64,000 bases of DNA, taken from NCBI GenBank assembly GCA_905178155.1, contig CAJINV010000019.1, positions 182,965 to 246,964 of the forward strand, given 5' to 3'. The DNA comes from Amoebophrya sp. A120. Its lineage: Eukaryota > Sar > Dinophyceae > Syndiniales > Amoebophryaceae. The stretch's first letter is position 1, and every line of letters starts with the position of its first letter. The notes under the pieces were generated by a model. The model saw only the letters and a list, made by a program, of their open reading frames with translations, was not told the DNA's origin and ran no database searches. The position numbers were made by a program, and so were the translations under genes. Positions 13,633 to 24,848 of the stretch are shown piece by piece.

Positions 13633-14328
13633 CTAGGCGCCGCACCGATCCGCGGCTGGGACTCCGTTTGTTCCATCCGCAAAAGTGCAGCTCGACTCCT
13701 TGGGACCACAACTTCCAGGAACGAGAGAAGAGCCCTCCACAAGCGCGAGCAAATCAGAAACTTCGGCCTCGATCTTCGCTGCATCTCTGCTCTGCATAGA
13801 GATAGACCCGCACCCGAACATCGCCAACTGATAACGCTGATTTCCACAGCCACCCTCCCCGAACACCGCACGATAATGCTCCCGGAAAGTGTCTGGGCCG
13901 GTCATCTCCATTAGACACAGCAACGTCGGGGCCTCCTTCATTTGTGCGATTTCTTTCGTCAGCCATTTGTTGGCGTTTTCCCGCAGGGAAAAGTATAACT
14001 GTCCGGGCTCCACGACGTTCTCCGTCAACTCTTTTGGAACAGTACTACCCTTCGCCTTCCCGTTCGTGTCGAATGGGTTCTCCATTCTTTCATCAGGGAA
14101 TGTATAGGCAACATAAACAGTATCGATGGTTTTTCCGCCGGAGGAGCGCATTGTGCAGGCACGAATTGCCCTACGGGAGGAATAAAGCACTCGCATGGGG
14201 TGCAATCCTGTCGGAATAACTCTTGTTCTGTATGAAAAAAGAAAAAGCGGACGCACGTTCGTGCAGTGCGATCCCTTGTCTGCTGCTGAAGCCGCCATCT
14301 TGATGGTGGCGCAGTTTTTCACGGCCAA
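13633..14328 (-). CDS. Unknown protein, 231 residues
   Basis: An uninterrupted frame from ATG 14328 to a stop at 13633; a second in-frame ATG lies at 14298. I recognise no family. The middle part (residues about 60-175) looks like ordinary globular coding sequence, with blocks such as TVYVAYTFPDER, LYFSLRENANKWL and TFREHYRAVFGEGG. The C-terminus has several Cys residues. It holds no introner, unlike most genes here. It could be one exon of a larger gene. Confidence 0.5.
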   Translation of the reverse strand: MAVKNCATIKMAASAADKGSHCTNVRPLFLFSYRTRVIPTGLHPMRVLYSSRRAIRACTMRSSGGKTIDTVYVAYTFPDERMENPFDTNGKAKGSTVPKELTENVVEPGQLYFSLRENANKWLTKEIAQMKEAPTLLCLMEMTGPDTFREHYRAVFGEGGCGNQRYQLAMFGCGSISMQSRDAAKIEAEVSDLLALVEGSSLVPGSCGPKESSCTFADGTNGVPAADRCGA

Positions 14329-15250
14329 CCTCGAGAGAAACGCCGTAGCACAGATGAAAGAAAATACTCAAGGGGCGACTTCTGTAAAAATATCGGATGT
14401 TACTTGAAATTCGGAATAACAGGATAGGTCGCTACACGAAAGAATGTAGGTTGTGGCTTCGATGGAACTACCGCTGAAAAAGTTAGTGTTCTTTTGGAGC
14501 GTCAGGCCCTTCAAATTCAAATTGTGAATTGTTTCTTGCTTTCACAGGATCGTCGTTCAATCATGAAATTTCCTACTTCCGCAATAAAGTCTTGTCGATC
14601 TTCACAAAGAATAAAGACTCAGCATCAGCAGACGCAGTAGCCATCATTCAACAAAGTTGAAGTGCATTGTCATATTCAACATCATGACGCGGAAGTGAAT
14701 AGAGGTAGTGCATCAGGATCTTCTTCTTGCGCAACCCTCCAACATGTGGCTGAACATAAATTGAGATCGTCCTCTTGCGCGGTCGCGGTCGGACAGCCCT
14801 CTTAGCCGACCCGAGGACCATCCTCACCCGAGAATAGAGCACGGCTGTTGGGTTTCTTCCATAGTGAAAAATCAAAACCTTCAGAACCGGTATGAAAGCA
14901 CTCAATGCTCAGTCACATGATCCAGATCCACCAACAGAAACCTAGGCACCAAAATAGTCTTTCGTGAAAAATCGTGATTGGGATTTTGCATCGTTAATAT
15001 CGTAGGGGTACTTATTATCGCTTCGGCTTCCAGATTTGAAGTTGAAGCTCAAGTTTATGCAGTTTTCGTTTTCGACGTGTTCGACATGAACATAATTTCT
15101 CATACATTCTCGCTTAGTGCAGTTAGTCGCCAAATAAAAAATCTCAATCGCTGTGATATAAAACGGGAAAAATCATGTAGACGGATTCAAATGGTGTAAC
15201 CATGGGTATCGGTATGGTTCTTGTTCGCTTTAATATTATTCAATAACTGT
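14329..15250. other. Intergenic region
   Basis: AT-rich sequence between two small genes. I see no introner and no supported gene. Confidence 0.4.
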
Positions 15251-15859
15251 TTACAGACTCACGGATGCTTCCACCATCTCCAAATATTCCAAAACATCCT
15301 CCCCGGCATTCCCGAGCTCGGTGACCGTTTTCTTACCTCCCCGCTGCGCTGACACTTTTTCTGAATCGCACTTGAAAACGAACACCGCCTTCTCCTGCAC
15401 CAAGTCTAGCAACCGAATTTCCCGCCCGGTCAGCTCCGAGGGCAGTTTCTCTTGCTGCTTCGCGATCCAGATGCCCGCAGCCTGTCGGGTCGTGAAGCAC
15501 ATCGCGGGAGCGATCTTTTGCAGACAGGCGTACAGCTCGGCGTAGGTGGTCTTTCCGATGGGGATACGACCGGCCAGCTCGTAGCAGAGAAACACCGTTT
15601 GCTCTTTAATGTCGTACTGGGTGCTGGGATCATCGCGAATATTTGTGGAGTTTCTTGGGTCGTTTGTTCCAGCGTCGCTACAATTTGTTGTTGGTCTCCT
15701 CCTCTCCTGGACTTTGACATTGGTACAGCAGGTCACAACGTGGCTAAATACCTCGTAGGACACGTTGTACGGGTAGGTTTCACATGTGGTAGTGCAGTGC
15801 ACCACGCTGACGATACACAGCGGACGCCAGTCGCGCTGCTCGGATTTTGTTGCTGACAT
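15251..15859 (-). CDS. Unknown protein, 202 residues
   Basis: A single open frame from ATG 15859 to a stop at 15251. The N-terminal 55 residues are Cys-rich and partly hydrophobic (CIVSVVHCTTTC, EVFSHVVTCC). A polar linker follows, then a mixed helix/strand region (LYACLQKIAPAM, REIRLLDLVQEKAVFVF) and an acidic tail. It loosely recalls small longin-like or adaptor proteins, but no signature supports that. No introner or GT-AG intron is evident. Confidence 0.5.
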   Translation of the reverse strand: MSATKSEQRDWRPLCIVSVVHCTTTCETYPYNVSYEVFSHVVTCCTNVKVQERRRPTTNCSDAGTNDPRNSTNIRDDPSTQYDIKEQTVFLCYELAGRIPIGKTTYAELYACLQKIAPAMCFTTRQAAGIWIAKQQEKLPSELTGREIRLLDLVQEKAVFVFKCDSEKVSAQRGGKKTVTELGNAGEDVLEYLEMVEASVSL

Positions 15860-17248
15860 AGTACTGGTGTCGCTTCAGGAACGGATGAGGAGTTGTAGGA
15901 ATTTTTTCTGTTGAAGATTACGGACTACGGACTCGCTCCTGCGGTGTCGCGGCTGGATCAAAAAAACGTGGCAGAGCTGTGAATTTTTTGGAAACGCTGT
16001 GGTCTAGTATGTCGTATGTATCTAAATGTATTTCAGTAGTACTGAACGAGGACACAACTCTCAACAAAACAATGTAGACTAGAAACGAGATATCAAAGGC
16101 ATTGTATGAAAGGAACTGCTCATCTACTATGATTGCACAACACAAGCATTGCAAGAAGCGGGCATGATCAGATTTTCGCTTTTGCACAACAGCACAATAA
16201 GTAGAGAAGCAGACAAGTCACACTAGTAAGTAGTGCTGACACCAAGCCGCTGTTAACGAGAAAATAAATACTGAGATCAATAGAAGTGCTTCGTCTGCCT
16301 ACGGTAAATAAGCATACAGGTCTGTTGTGCGCTTGTGGTGGCTGGGACCATGATCTATAGTAGCTATGATATCACTAAACGCCTCGTAGTACTAGACAAA
16401 ATGTTGTAGTAGGGATCGTTTTTCTTGTTGAGCTAGACGAGAAATAGATCATGATCATCACGCAAGAACGAGAGAGCTGCCATCGCGATCTGCTAGAACC
16501 TGTTCGCGGAACAAACACTGCTCATCCTGTGTTTTTTAGATCCTCATGATAGTCAGAACGTCGCACGCACTAGAGAGTGAAAAACAAAACTACTAGAGGG
16601 CGCAGATCTATAGCTGGAAAAGAGGACAAACGTCGTGATCCTTGTTGATGGAGATCTTTTCGTGCGCTGGTCCTTCTTCTGGTTCTGGCTGTAAAATGTT
16701 GACCACCTCCGGAACGAGATCTTACTACGAGACATCTCTGTTTTTTTTTATCCTTCTTGTCGTGCCGCTCCATATCGGACCAGCACCACATCTTTGGTTG
16801 GCAAACCACGAGGACATCAACACATCATGAAGAACTCTGGTCTACTTGCCCTTGCGCTTGATGTTGCCACAGGAGCAAATACGTGCATCAACACTCCTCT
16901 GCCTGCAAGGAGCTCCTGCAACAAGGTAGAACAAGTGTGCTGTACTACATTCGTAAACATTATGGTCGTGTTTTTTCCGTTCCAAATCCATTTCGAGTCA
17001 TGGGAGGTCGTACATCGACTATGAACAGAGTCTACTTCCGGTCGTGTAGAAGTCAAATGGTTAGACTCCACGTAACATCAAATGAGCCATAGAGGAGAAC
17101 ATCATAAAAACGGAGAAGACGACGAAACTAACACCACGACCAGCGAATCAAATTTCTATTCGCTACTCCTTTCCCGGCCGCGTGGTTTGTTTCGCTAGTG
17201 TCCTTCTCGACCGTCTCCGAAATAAACAAAGTACTTCTTTGTTGGAAC
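15860..17248. other. Intergenic region
   Basis: No introner termini, no convincing ORF and no RNA gene recognised. Contains the presumed promoter side of the 15251-15859 gene and the 3' flank of the next gene. Confidence 0.45.
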
Positions 17249-20200
17249 TCACTCCGTCTTCGCCCGTTTGGCGTCCGGTGGTCCTCCGTCGTTGAAACCG
17301 CCGGTGGCTATCCTGAGTAAAAACGTACCCACACCAGAGTTGTAATGCAGATTTGCACAGACAGGAAGACTTGTAATGCGCATCCGCATGAGAGCCATTT
17401 CCAGTCGTGTTTTGGAATTTGTGATGCTGTGAACAGGATGAGCAGATGGATCTGTGATGCGGCTGCACTTGCTAGTCTGCACTACACTGCAGAGTGCAAC
17501 TTGTCATGCGTGACTCACAAAACTCCTAGGTTTGTGTTGCAAAATCCCCATCCTGACTCTGGTGTGGGTACGTTTTTACTCAGGATAGCGGCGCCCATTT
17601 GTTTATCAAACGCCGTTATGAAATACAAAAGCATCGCACTAGTATAAACCGCATGACAAATTTCCTCAGCATGAGAAATAACATTTGTAATGCGGATTTA
17701 ACTTGACAAAGAAATTTGCAATGCATGACTGCGATTACTACGAGTACGATACTTTTGCAGTTCATAGCCTTGATCGCGTCCATGACGAAGTTTTTCCCTT
17801 TGCCCTGGTCTACCGCCGCGTTTATTATCTCCCCCTTCTTGCCCCCGATCTTCCCCGCCAGTTGCCGCAGCTGGGCTTTCTCCGCTTCGGCCGGCCCGGA
17901 CGGGGTGTTGTTCGTGTTCGTACTCTGGATATGGGTATCCTGTGCAAAAGTAGCATCTACTTTAATATCGCATTTTTCGCAGGCGTAGTACCCTGACAGT
18001 GCAGTTTATTTTACATGAAAGTAAAGACAAACCTCGCTTCTGCACAAAATCCGCATTAATTACAGTTTTTTCATATCTTTTCCTCGTCCACCTCTTCGGA
18101 ATTGTGATTGCAAAGCAATGCCTGCTAGAGCGATATTATTTCTAAATACTTTTGCAAAAATGCATAGATGGACATGATGTCTGCTCCCTCTGCCTTCACT
18201 TTCTCCATTAGATCCTTCACTGCCTCCTTGTCGTTGAGGTCACGAAGTCGCGCGATTTCAAATTTCAACGCCTCCGGCTGCTGAATCAGTTCCCGTACCC
18301 TCTCCTTGCTCAGAAAGTTCCGGTCCGTCTCCATCAGCTGCAGCTGCACCGGAGCATTTGATGGTCCACCGCCGCCGCCCATTGGGTTGCTGGACATTGA
18401 TTTCCCCCCGCCGAGAAAGCCGCCCTTCATGTTCCCGAAATCGGGTCCGCCTTCCGGCCCCTATCAAATGTAAAAGTGTCTGGGTCTGGAAGAGTCATGC
18501 TGTTTCTGCATGACACAGAAGGTCTGGCATGGAAGCTCTAGCATCACAGGTTTCGAGAAGCTTCCGCAATGCCGAATCCGCATGACAAATCCCCCACATT
18601 GGTGACAGAAAGTGAGCAGCTTTTGCTGCCTATGTATCAGAGATTTTTGTGTGTTCTGAAATGCGCATCACAAGTTACATCCTTCCAGACCCAGACAATT
18701 TTACATTTGATAGCCCCATGCCTTTTCCTAGTCCTTGTTTGCTCTTCTGGCCGATGGCTTGTATGATGTTTTGCTGCTCGTCGAAACTTGTGCAGTGAAA
18801 AAGTAGTACCGCACGACTGCTTGCAAAAGAGATTTTAATATACGAAAACTGTTCTCAAAAACAAAAATCGACTGTTGTGTCATGCAGATTCAGCTTAGAA
18901 TTAGAATGAAGCAGTTCTGTTTGCTCATGCAGATCATCAACTGCAGTTCCTATACAGTAGTGCGAAGATTATACTTTTTCAATGCGTAAATCCCTTCTGC
19001 AGCAACTTGTCCACGCCCTCGGGACCGCCCTTCGAGAGCAGGAACTCGATCACGTAGGGAGGTAGATTCCCCGCTTCGGGGTGTAAGCCGGCGAGGGCTG
19101 GATTGGTGGGTCCTTTACTAATGCTGCCCGGTCCACCCTTCATGCCGCCGCCGCCCCAGGAACTGCTTTCCTTGCCGGAGTTACTGTGCTTGTCGAAGGA
19201 CTTGTTGTGCCACTTGTCAAACGGGCCGCCGCCTTTCAGGTTGTAGTAGTTATCGCCCTTGGGATTACTACTTCCACCCCAGCCGTCCTTCCCGCCCGAA
19301 CTGTTCCAATCGTGGTCCTTTCCGCCTTTGCCCCAAGCATCCGGCCCTTTCGGCCAGTGCCTCGGGGACTTCCCCCACTTGCCCTTTGGTGCGCCCCAGC
19401 CCTTGCTGGGATCCATTTCGGGGGAAAGCCGCGGGGTCGGCATGCCCTTCGGCTGCTGCATGCCCTGGGGCATGATTGACGGGCCCTTCATGCTGTTCGG
19501 CGACGGGCCTGCTCCGCCGGGTAGCGGTGGCATCATCGGTCCTCCGGGGCCCCCCTTGTTTCCCGCCATGGGGACGACGGCGTTGGGGTTCAGTTTCAGC
19601 ATGATCTCGTGCAGCTTCGCTTTGCCGGATTCGGTTAATGACACAAACATCTGGTCGTCGGTTGCCGCCTCGATTTGAAAAAAATCCTTGTTTTCCTTCC
19701 CCAGGGCTTGGGTGAGCAGCTTCACAAACTTGGGTAGGTCGATGGAGAACGCGGGGAGGCTCTGCAGATAGTCCTTGTAAAAGGAAGCGCACTGTTGAAA
19801 ATGATTGTTGTTTTTCGCTTTTATTTCTTGTGTCATGTACTATGTCTTGCAACACAAACCAATTTTGCCATGCACTGTCTTGCATTCCACACATAAGAAG
19901 ATAGATGAAGAACATAAACATCTATCAAATCTATACCGGTTTATCCACGCACTCCTTCTTTACTAACTCGTGAAAGGCGATGAAGAGTGGATTCCTTTCG
20001 CCCGCGCACAGCTTTATCTTCCCTGGTGAGGCGTCCCATATGTGCTTCTGGCCTTCCAGCACCCGTCCCTTCTCGCCGTCGAAACACCGGAGAAAATCGA
20101 CGCACAACTGGGCCTTCAGTTCGTATACCTTGCAGATCTGCTGCAGGGCGAGCTTCCACAGTGCAAATGTGCGATTGCGCCTGAGGGAGGTTTTATTTTC

Positions 20201-22010
20201 TCATCATGATTTTATTTTTGATGGAGATGATGAACTTTGGTCAAAATTCTTGCAGTTTTCTTTTTCAGTAGGTACGCAAGATCACATCACTATCAACACG
20301 GTGCAACCGCCCAAGTAAAAAATTTTACTTCTAGTATAGATACGTATGCCAAGAGTCAAGTCATCTTACCTTCCCCGCAGCCACGCCTCGACTATATTTC
20401 CGCCCTGCTTTTTCACCACCTTTTGCTGTTCCGCAGTTAAATCCTCCGGCATTTTGAAATAATGGTCCGTTAACCGCTGGCACCACGTTTGCAAGATGGG
20501 CACCTTCTTCAACGCCGGGAGCGGTTTGGGGCCGGACCTCCCTAGGCTGATGGAGCAACCCAGGGCAAAGAAGAAACGCGTTTTTCTCTGGTAGTCGTCA
20601 TCATCCTTGGCGAACGCGAGAAGTGCGGACCCCGAGATCTCCTTCATCAACTCTTGGAGGCGCTTTTGCTGTTTTTTAGAAATGTTGATTTTCTCCTGGT
20701 CTTGAAATTGCGTAATATTGGTAAATGGGATTTTTTCCAACACTTTTCTTTTCTTATCGAGATTCTTGCTTGTCGATAAAATTTTTGTTCGCATGGTGGT
20801 ACGATCTATCAAAGGTGCGATTTTTTGAGTAGCGGACACTACAACATCCTTTTTTCACAATACCCCCAAAAGGAAACTCAAAAATTGTACCATGGAATTG
20901 GCTTCTTTTTCACTGCCGAAATTGTTCGTCTCGACGTCGTTTAGCCAGGAAACTAACCTATCCGTTACCAACTTTACCGCCTCGGGCAAGACGATTTTCT
21001 TCATCATCGGAAAACACTCGATGATAACCTGATTGAATTTTCAACTGCAAGAAATGCGTTTTCTCATTTTTGTACGTGTTTCTTATTTTCATTTGACAAA
21101 AATATGCGAATAACGACGGAACTCGCGGTTCTCATGCGAAAAAACGCATCTGCGCGTGAATGCTGCAAAAGCTGCAAGTTTCGCCGCAGTGAAAGTGCAT
21201 CATACCGTTGTGATTCAGATTCTGAAAATTTGAAAACCGACGGTATGATGTATTTTCAAATAAAACAAACAGCCAACACGTCAATCACGAGCTAATGGTG
21301 AGTTTATAAAAAATTCATGCAAGAATACAAACCTCAATCACGGCCTGAATGCGTTTTCTTCATTTTCGCGAGAGTACTTAAATGCAGTTCTATATGGAGT
21401 CACGATTTTGTAGAATCAATGAAATTTTTTGGCGATAAAGGACAAAAATTAAAAGTTTTCATCAAGAACCATCACCTAGTAGGTACTTACAATTGCAAGT
21501 TGACAAATATCAATCTAGTACCTGTTGGTCCTCCGGCTCTGCGGACTGAAATTTTGGGATGACGAGCCGAATGCACTCAATTCGGTGTCTATCGCAAGAA
21601 AAAGCTGCTTCACTGTAAACTTGTGATGCAGGAGAGAGACAATGAGATGCAGTTGCACAGAGGGGTCGTTTACCTTGCTATTTACAAAACTACATGTTGC
21701 AAGACAATCGGGGATGTTTAGCCGTGTTTTTATCTTTCCCGAGGAAGGACGACCGGCGCATGGCAATTTTTTTCATCATGTTGTAGAAAAGCAGACATTT
21801 GTGAAATACTTACAAGTACAACACAGAGAAGCACTTTATATTCTTCTTGGATACTTCCGCACTTCTTCGGGTAGATCACTCAGTGCGGAGGCGAAATCTT
21901 CTTCATCAATCGCCTTGGTCGTCATTGCGGTAATGTCCTCCCCGCTCAAGGCTTGCTTGTCCTGCGCTCCCGCGCTGGGGGACTTCGTAGCCGCGTCCGC
22001 GCCGGTCATT
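17249..22010 (-). CDS. Unknown multi-exon protein with Gly/Pro-rich region
   Basis: Start ATG 22010 (MTGADAATKSPSAG); stop TGA at 17251-17249 after KRAKTE. The order is: an acidic N-terminus; helical segments (RIECIRLVIPKFQ, ECFPMMKKIVLPEAVKL, KQQKRLQELMKEI, WKLALQQICKVYELK); a long Gly/Pro/Lys/Trp-rich low-complexity stretch coded around 19150-19560; then a helical, Lys-rich tail. Five introners (17309, 17617, 17936, 18462, 18788) and one degenerate one (21590) interrupt it. Their removal gives continuous frames, for example GKGMG-PEGGPDFG across 18462-18712 and AIKAFDKQMGATGG across 17617 and 17309. GT-AG introns sit near 20370-20190, 20869-20669 and 21488-21032. No family recognised. An RNA-binding or condensate-type role is only a guess from composition. 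It could be two genes, but the frame passes through 18788-18988 if that introner is removed. Confidence 0.65.
17309..17587. mobile_element. Introner, family C
   Basis: Ends TATCCTGAGTAAAAACGT / ACGTTTTTACTCAGGATA; flanks GTGGC and GCGGC (one mismatch). Nearly identical to 59583-59862 in the transporter gene. Confidence 0.9.
17617..17766. mobile_element. Introner, family B
   Basis: Ends TATGAAATACAAAAGCATCG / CTTTTGCAGTTCATA; flanks GCCGT and GCCTT. Excision gives in-frame AIKAFDKQMG. Confidence 0.88.
17936..18166. mobile_element. Introner, family B (degenerate interior)
   Basis: Left end TATCCTGTGCAAAAGTA, right end TACTTTTGCAAAAATGCATA. Flanks ATGGG and GATGG are a poor match. An in-frame stop (18127-18125) lies inside. 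Excision joins ADIMSI to IQSTNTNN in frame. Confidence 0.72.
18462..18712. mobile_element. Introner, family A (subtype A3)
   Basis: Exact duplication GCCCC. Interior nearly identical to 60818-61074. Excision gives in-frame GKGMGPEGG. Confidence 0.92.
18788..18988. mobile_element. Probable introner, single-copy type L
   Basis: Imperfect inverted ends: in the sense direction a GCATTGAAAAAGTA arm pairs with TACTTTTTCACTGC. An apparent stop of the Gly-rich ORF (18981-18979) lies inside. Excision gives LLQKGFDEQQNII in frame. Flanking repeat is unclear. Confidence 0.6.
21590..21853. mobile_element. Introner, family G (degenerate)
   Basis: Left end TATCGCAAGAAAAA with TTCACTGTAAACTTGTGATGC as in 54135-54343; the right end is weak (GGATA). 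No clear duplication, but removing the element plus 5 nt keeps the frame (EEVRK-RIECIRL). Confidence 0.65.
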
Positions 22011-24848
22011 GTCGATTTTTTCCTTGTTCTTCACTTGAAGATGGAGTTGTTGTCGGTATTCAAGTAGAACTAAGAGTACTTGTCGTCCGTCTGCAGGACG
22101 AGTCGTATCGAGAAATTGGTCGTGGTCTTATTCTTGTTTCTCTTCCTTCTACTTCCAGTTTCGTCCGACTAGATGTTGTTCTGGCACGAGGACCAGGTGT
22201 GAGGAACACTTGGTCGCTGATGTTACTGATGGTGGCACTTGTTCGAGGAAAACCAAAACAGGGCGTCAGGGTCAGCGACCGGTACTTCTATATCGCTCTT
22301 CTTCGTCCTATGTAAAAGGTGGTGTCCTGGTGGTCCGTCGACGTGGTGAAGAGGAATTCGAATTTTTGACGTGCTCGGCGACGAAATGTTGCGAGATGTA
22401 CTTCTTTTATTTATGAGCGGCGATGTAGCACCACAGGCACAGGCGGATTGCTTTCAATTAATATTGTTCACTCAACCACTGCATCAGCAGAGTTGCTTTT
22501 TTCCGTCCTCGTCGCTCCGGCGATTTCGTTGTGGAACCAAGAGGTCGGGAGTAAGTAACTTCTTTGTCAAGCTGCTGGTGCACTGCTGTCTTGTCGCTAC
22601 TTTGTGCTGCCGCTGCGATGAGTATTACTTTCGGAGTCCGCCGTGGTGAACTGCAACTGCTCCTGATGTGCAGCTCCGTATAATCTACTGATCCCCCTAG
22701 TTGTATCGGAGACGCACACGTCGCAAGAAGTGCACTAGCAGGAATCGCTGGCGCGTGCTGGAGTTGTCAAAAGTACTCAACTGTACTGGGAAGTTTTTTT
22801 TAATTTTTCATCCAAGTAGATGTTTGCTTGTTTAATGTTTCCTCGAAAGAAGTATGATCCTCTTCAGAAACTGCTCTCACACGATCTGTGAAAGTAGGAC
22901 GGGAGAAGGATTTTTTTCTTTGCTTGTGCGGTTATCAATACCAACAAAATACGCATCCAGCACTTTCTTGCAAGACCCTTTATTAGTGCTGGGAATTCCT
23001 CGAAATTTCAAGTCGACAAGAATACATTCCAAGTGAACTACTACCCGACCAGAGGATGACAACTTGGTCAGAGTTCTGTGCGTTTGCGATACAAAGAGAT
23101 GGCGTCGACGTCCCAAATAAATTTTCTACGACTAGTACGTCCTTGCGCTGAACGACAAAAGATACTTCTGTGGAGGTCGCGAAGGGTATCATTCAGGACA
23201 ACTAGTTTCGACAAATCAAATCTTATTGCGAAATTGAATGGGAATTACTACATGCTAAGTGTCGCGCACTAGTGAAACAACAAGGAGGTCGTGTCGTGTC
23301 TGTGTGTAGCCTGTGGATTAAGTCGATTACAAGATGCTGGCTCTTAGTCCGCTAGAGTACTAGCAAGAGATCCCGATCCCCCAAATTGATTCTTCGCCAT
23401 TCGAAAAGACCACGGCGCAACATCAACTTCAGGCCAGAATAATATTACACAATGCCTTATTTTCCACCGCCAGCTCGTCAGACTGCAAAATCATATCAAT
23501 TTCTATTCCCGCCATACATCAATTTTGTTTCGATGTTAGCCGTACCACTAGTCTATCTACTTCGATGTTGCTTGTGGTGCCAGTGGGTCCGATCTTGAAC
23601 ACTGAAAAAACCAACAGATTTTTGTATTTTTTCGAAATTTCTCCTGTCGCAAGCTCGAGAGTTACTCAGTTGTGGCAAGCCGAGTAGTCTGAACTAGTTT
23701 CTCAATTGCAGAAAAAAACCACACGCTGTCTGTCCTCTGTGGCGGTAGTTCATCTCGACAGATTTGTCTTTGAAGAAGTTTCATGTCACTTGCTGGTGCT
23801 GTTTCTACTTTCAAATCTGAGCGCTTTTATTGTCGGAGATAACATCATTCTCATTTCAAGCATCCGCATTCTTTCGCTCATCTTGTTGCGCACAGGTGAT
23901 GGTGATGATCGTCCAAGCACCATAACAATACATCTCATTCTCGCACATGTCTGCCTCTGCGAGTGACTAGTACTAGTTCATCGCGTGCTGCTGTTGTAGT
24001 TGTATCGCTTCTAGTTCGTTCTACTACACGCTCATGTGGCCGTCGAGTGCTATAGTTTATACTGAAGCTATGTTAACTCAAAGAGCTGCTAGTACGGATT
24101 TTATCTACCACCTTCTTCGCGGTTTATTGATTATATTACAACTACCTTCTGGCTGAAAACTAGATTTGGATCCGGATCTCCATTTTTACTTCTCGAGTCC
24201 TAAATATCGAACGGCTTCATTTCGACGAGCATCGTTCTCTCACTCTTAGTATTTCTGTCGCGCAGCTAGGCAATTCTTCAAATTCATGTTCTTACTTTAT
24301 TGAATAGGAATTTTCTTGTTAGGCAGTCAACATCAGAGTGCAACATGGAAAATCCTGAATCCCATGAGAGCCCCTGGCTACCTACTTATTGACGATGCCT
24401 GCTAACACGAAGAATTAAAGTACCCCACTGCTGAGAAAAAACTCGTGGAAAAAAGCTCGGTCAAGTATCTACTACTCCAGAAAAAAAATGAGGTCGAACA
24501 AGGAAGTGCTCGATGTGTCAATGAATGCAAATATGTTCAAACTACGGAAAAAAAGAAAAAAACTGTGTACCTGAAAAACTACTAAAAACAAAAACTAGAC
24601 AGCGTCAGTGCCTGTCTGCTGCAGGTTGATATCCTGCAAAGTTGGAAACTACAGTAAAACCTTCTAACAACAACAAATAAATACGTCCATCGAATGGAAA
24701 TAGGGTCGGCTAATTTAGAAGAAGGCTCGAGCTGCACCAGCACCCCGTTCTTTCGTCGAGCAATTTGCGCGTACAGCAAGCAAAGTAAAAGTGCAACTTA
24801 TCTCGATTTTCTCTATCTAGTACTACAATTACAAAGACCTAAGGTTTC
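22011..24848. other. Long gene-poor region, about 2.8 kb
   Basis: Contains only short ORFs on both strands, many of them rich in Ser, Cys and Leu, without recognisable domains or introner termini. I see no supported gene, RNA gene or repeat array. Confidence 0.45.

Noticed and set aside
20366-20839. Start of a separate gene at 20839
   Set aside because: The codon is GTG, not ATG, and upstream exons (21032-20870, 21589-21489, 22010-21854) join in frame.
22854-23272. Short ORFs in the 22-25 kb region on both strands
   Set aside because: No conserved motifs, no splice-compatible partners and no paralogue support.
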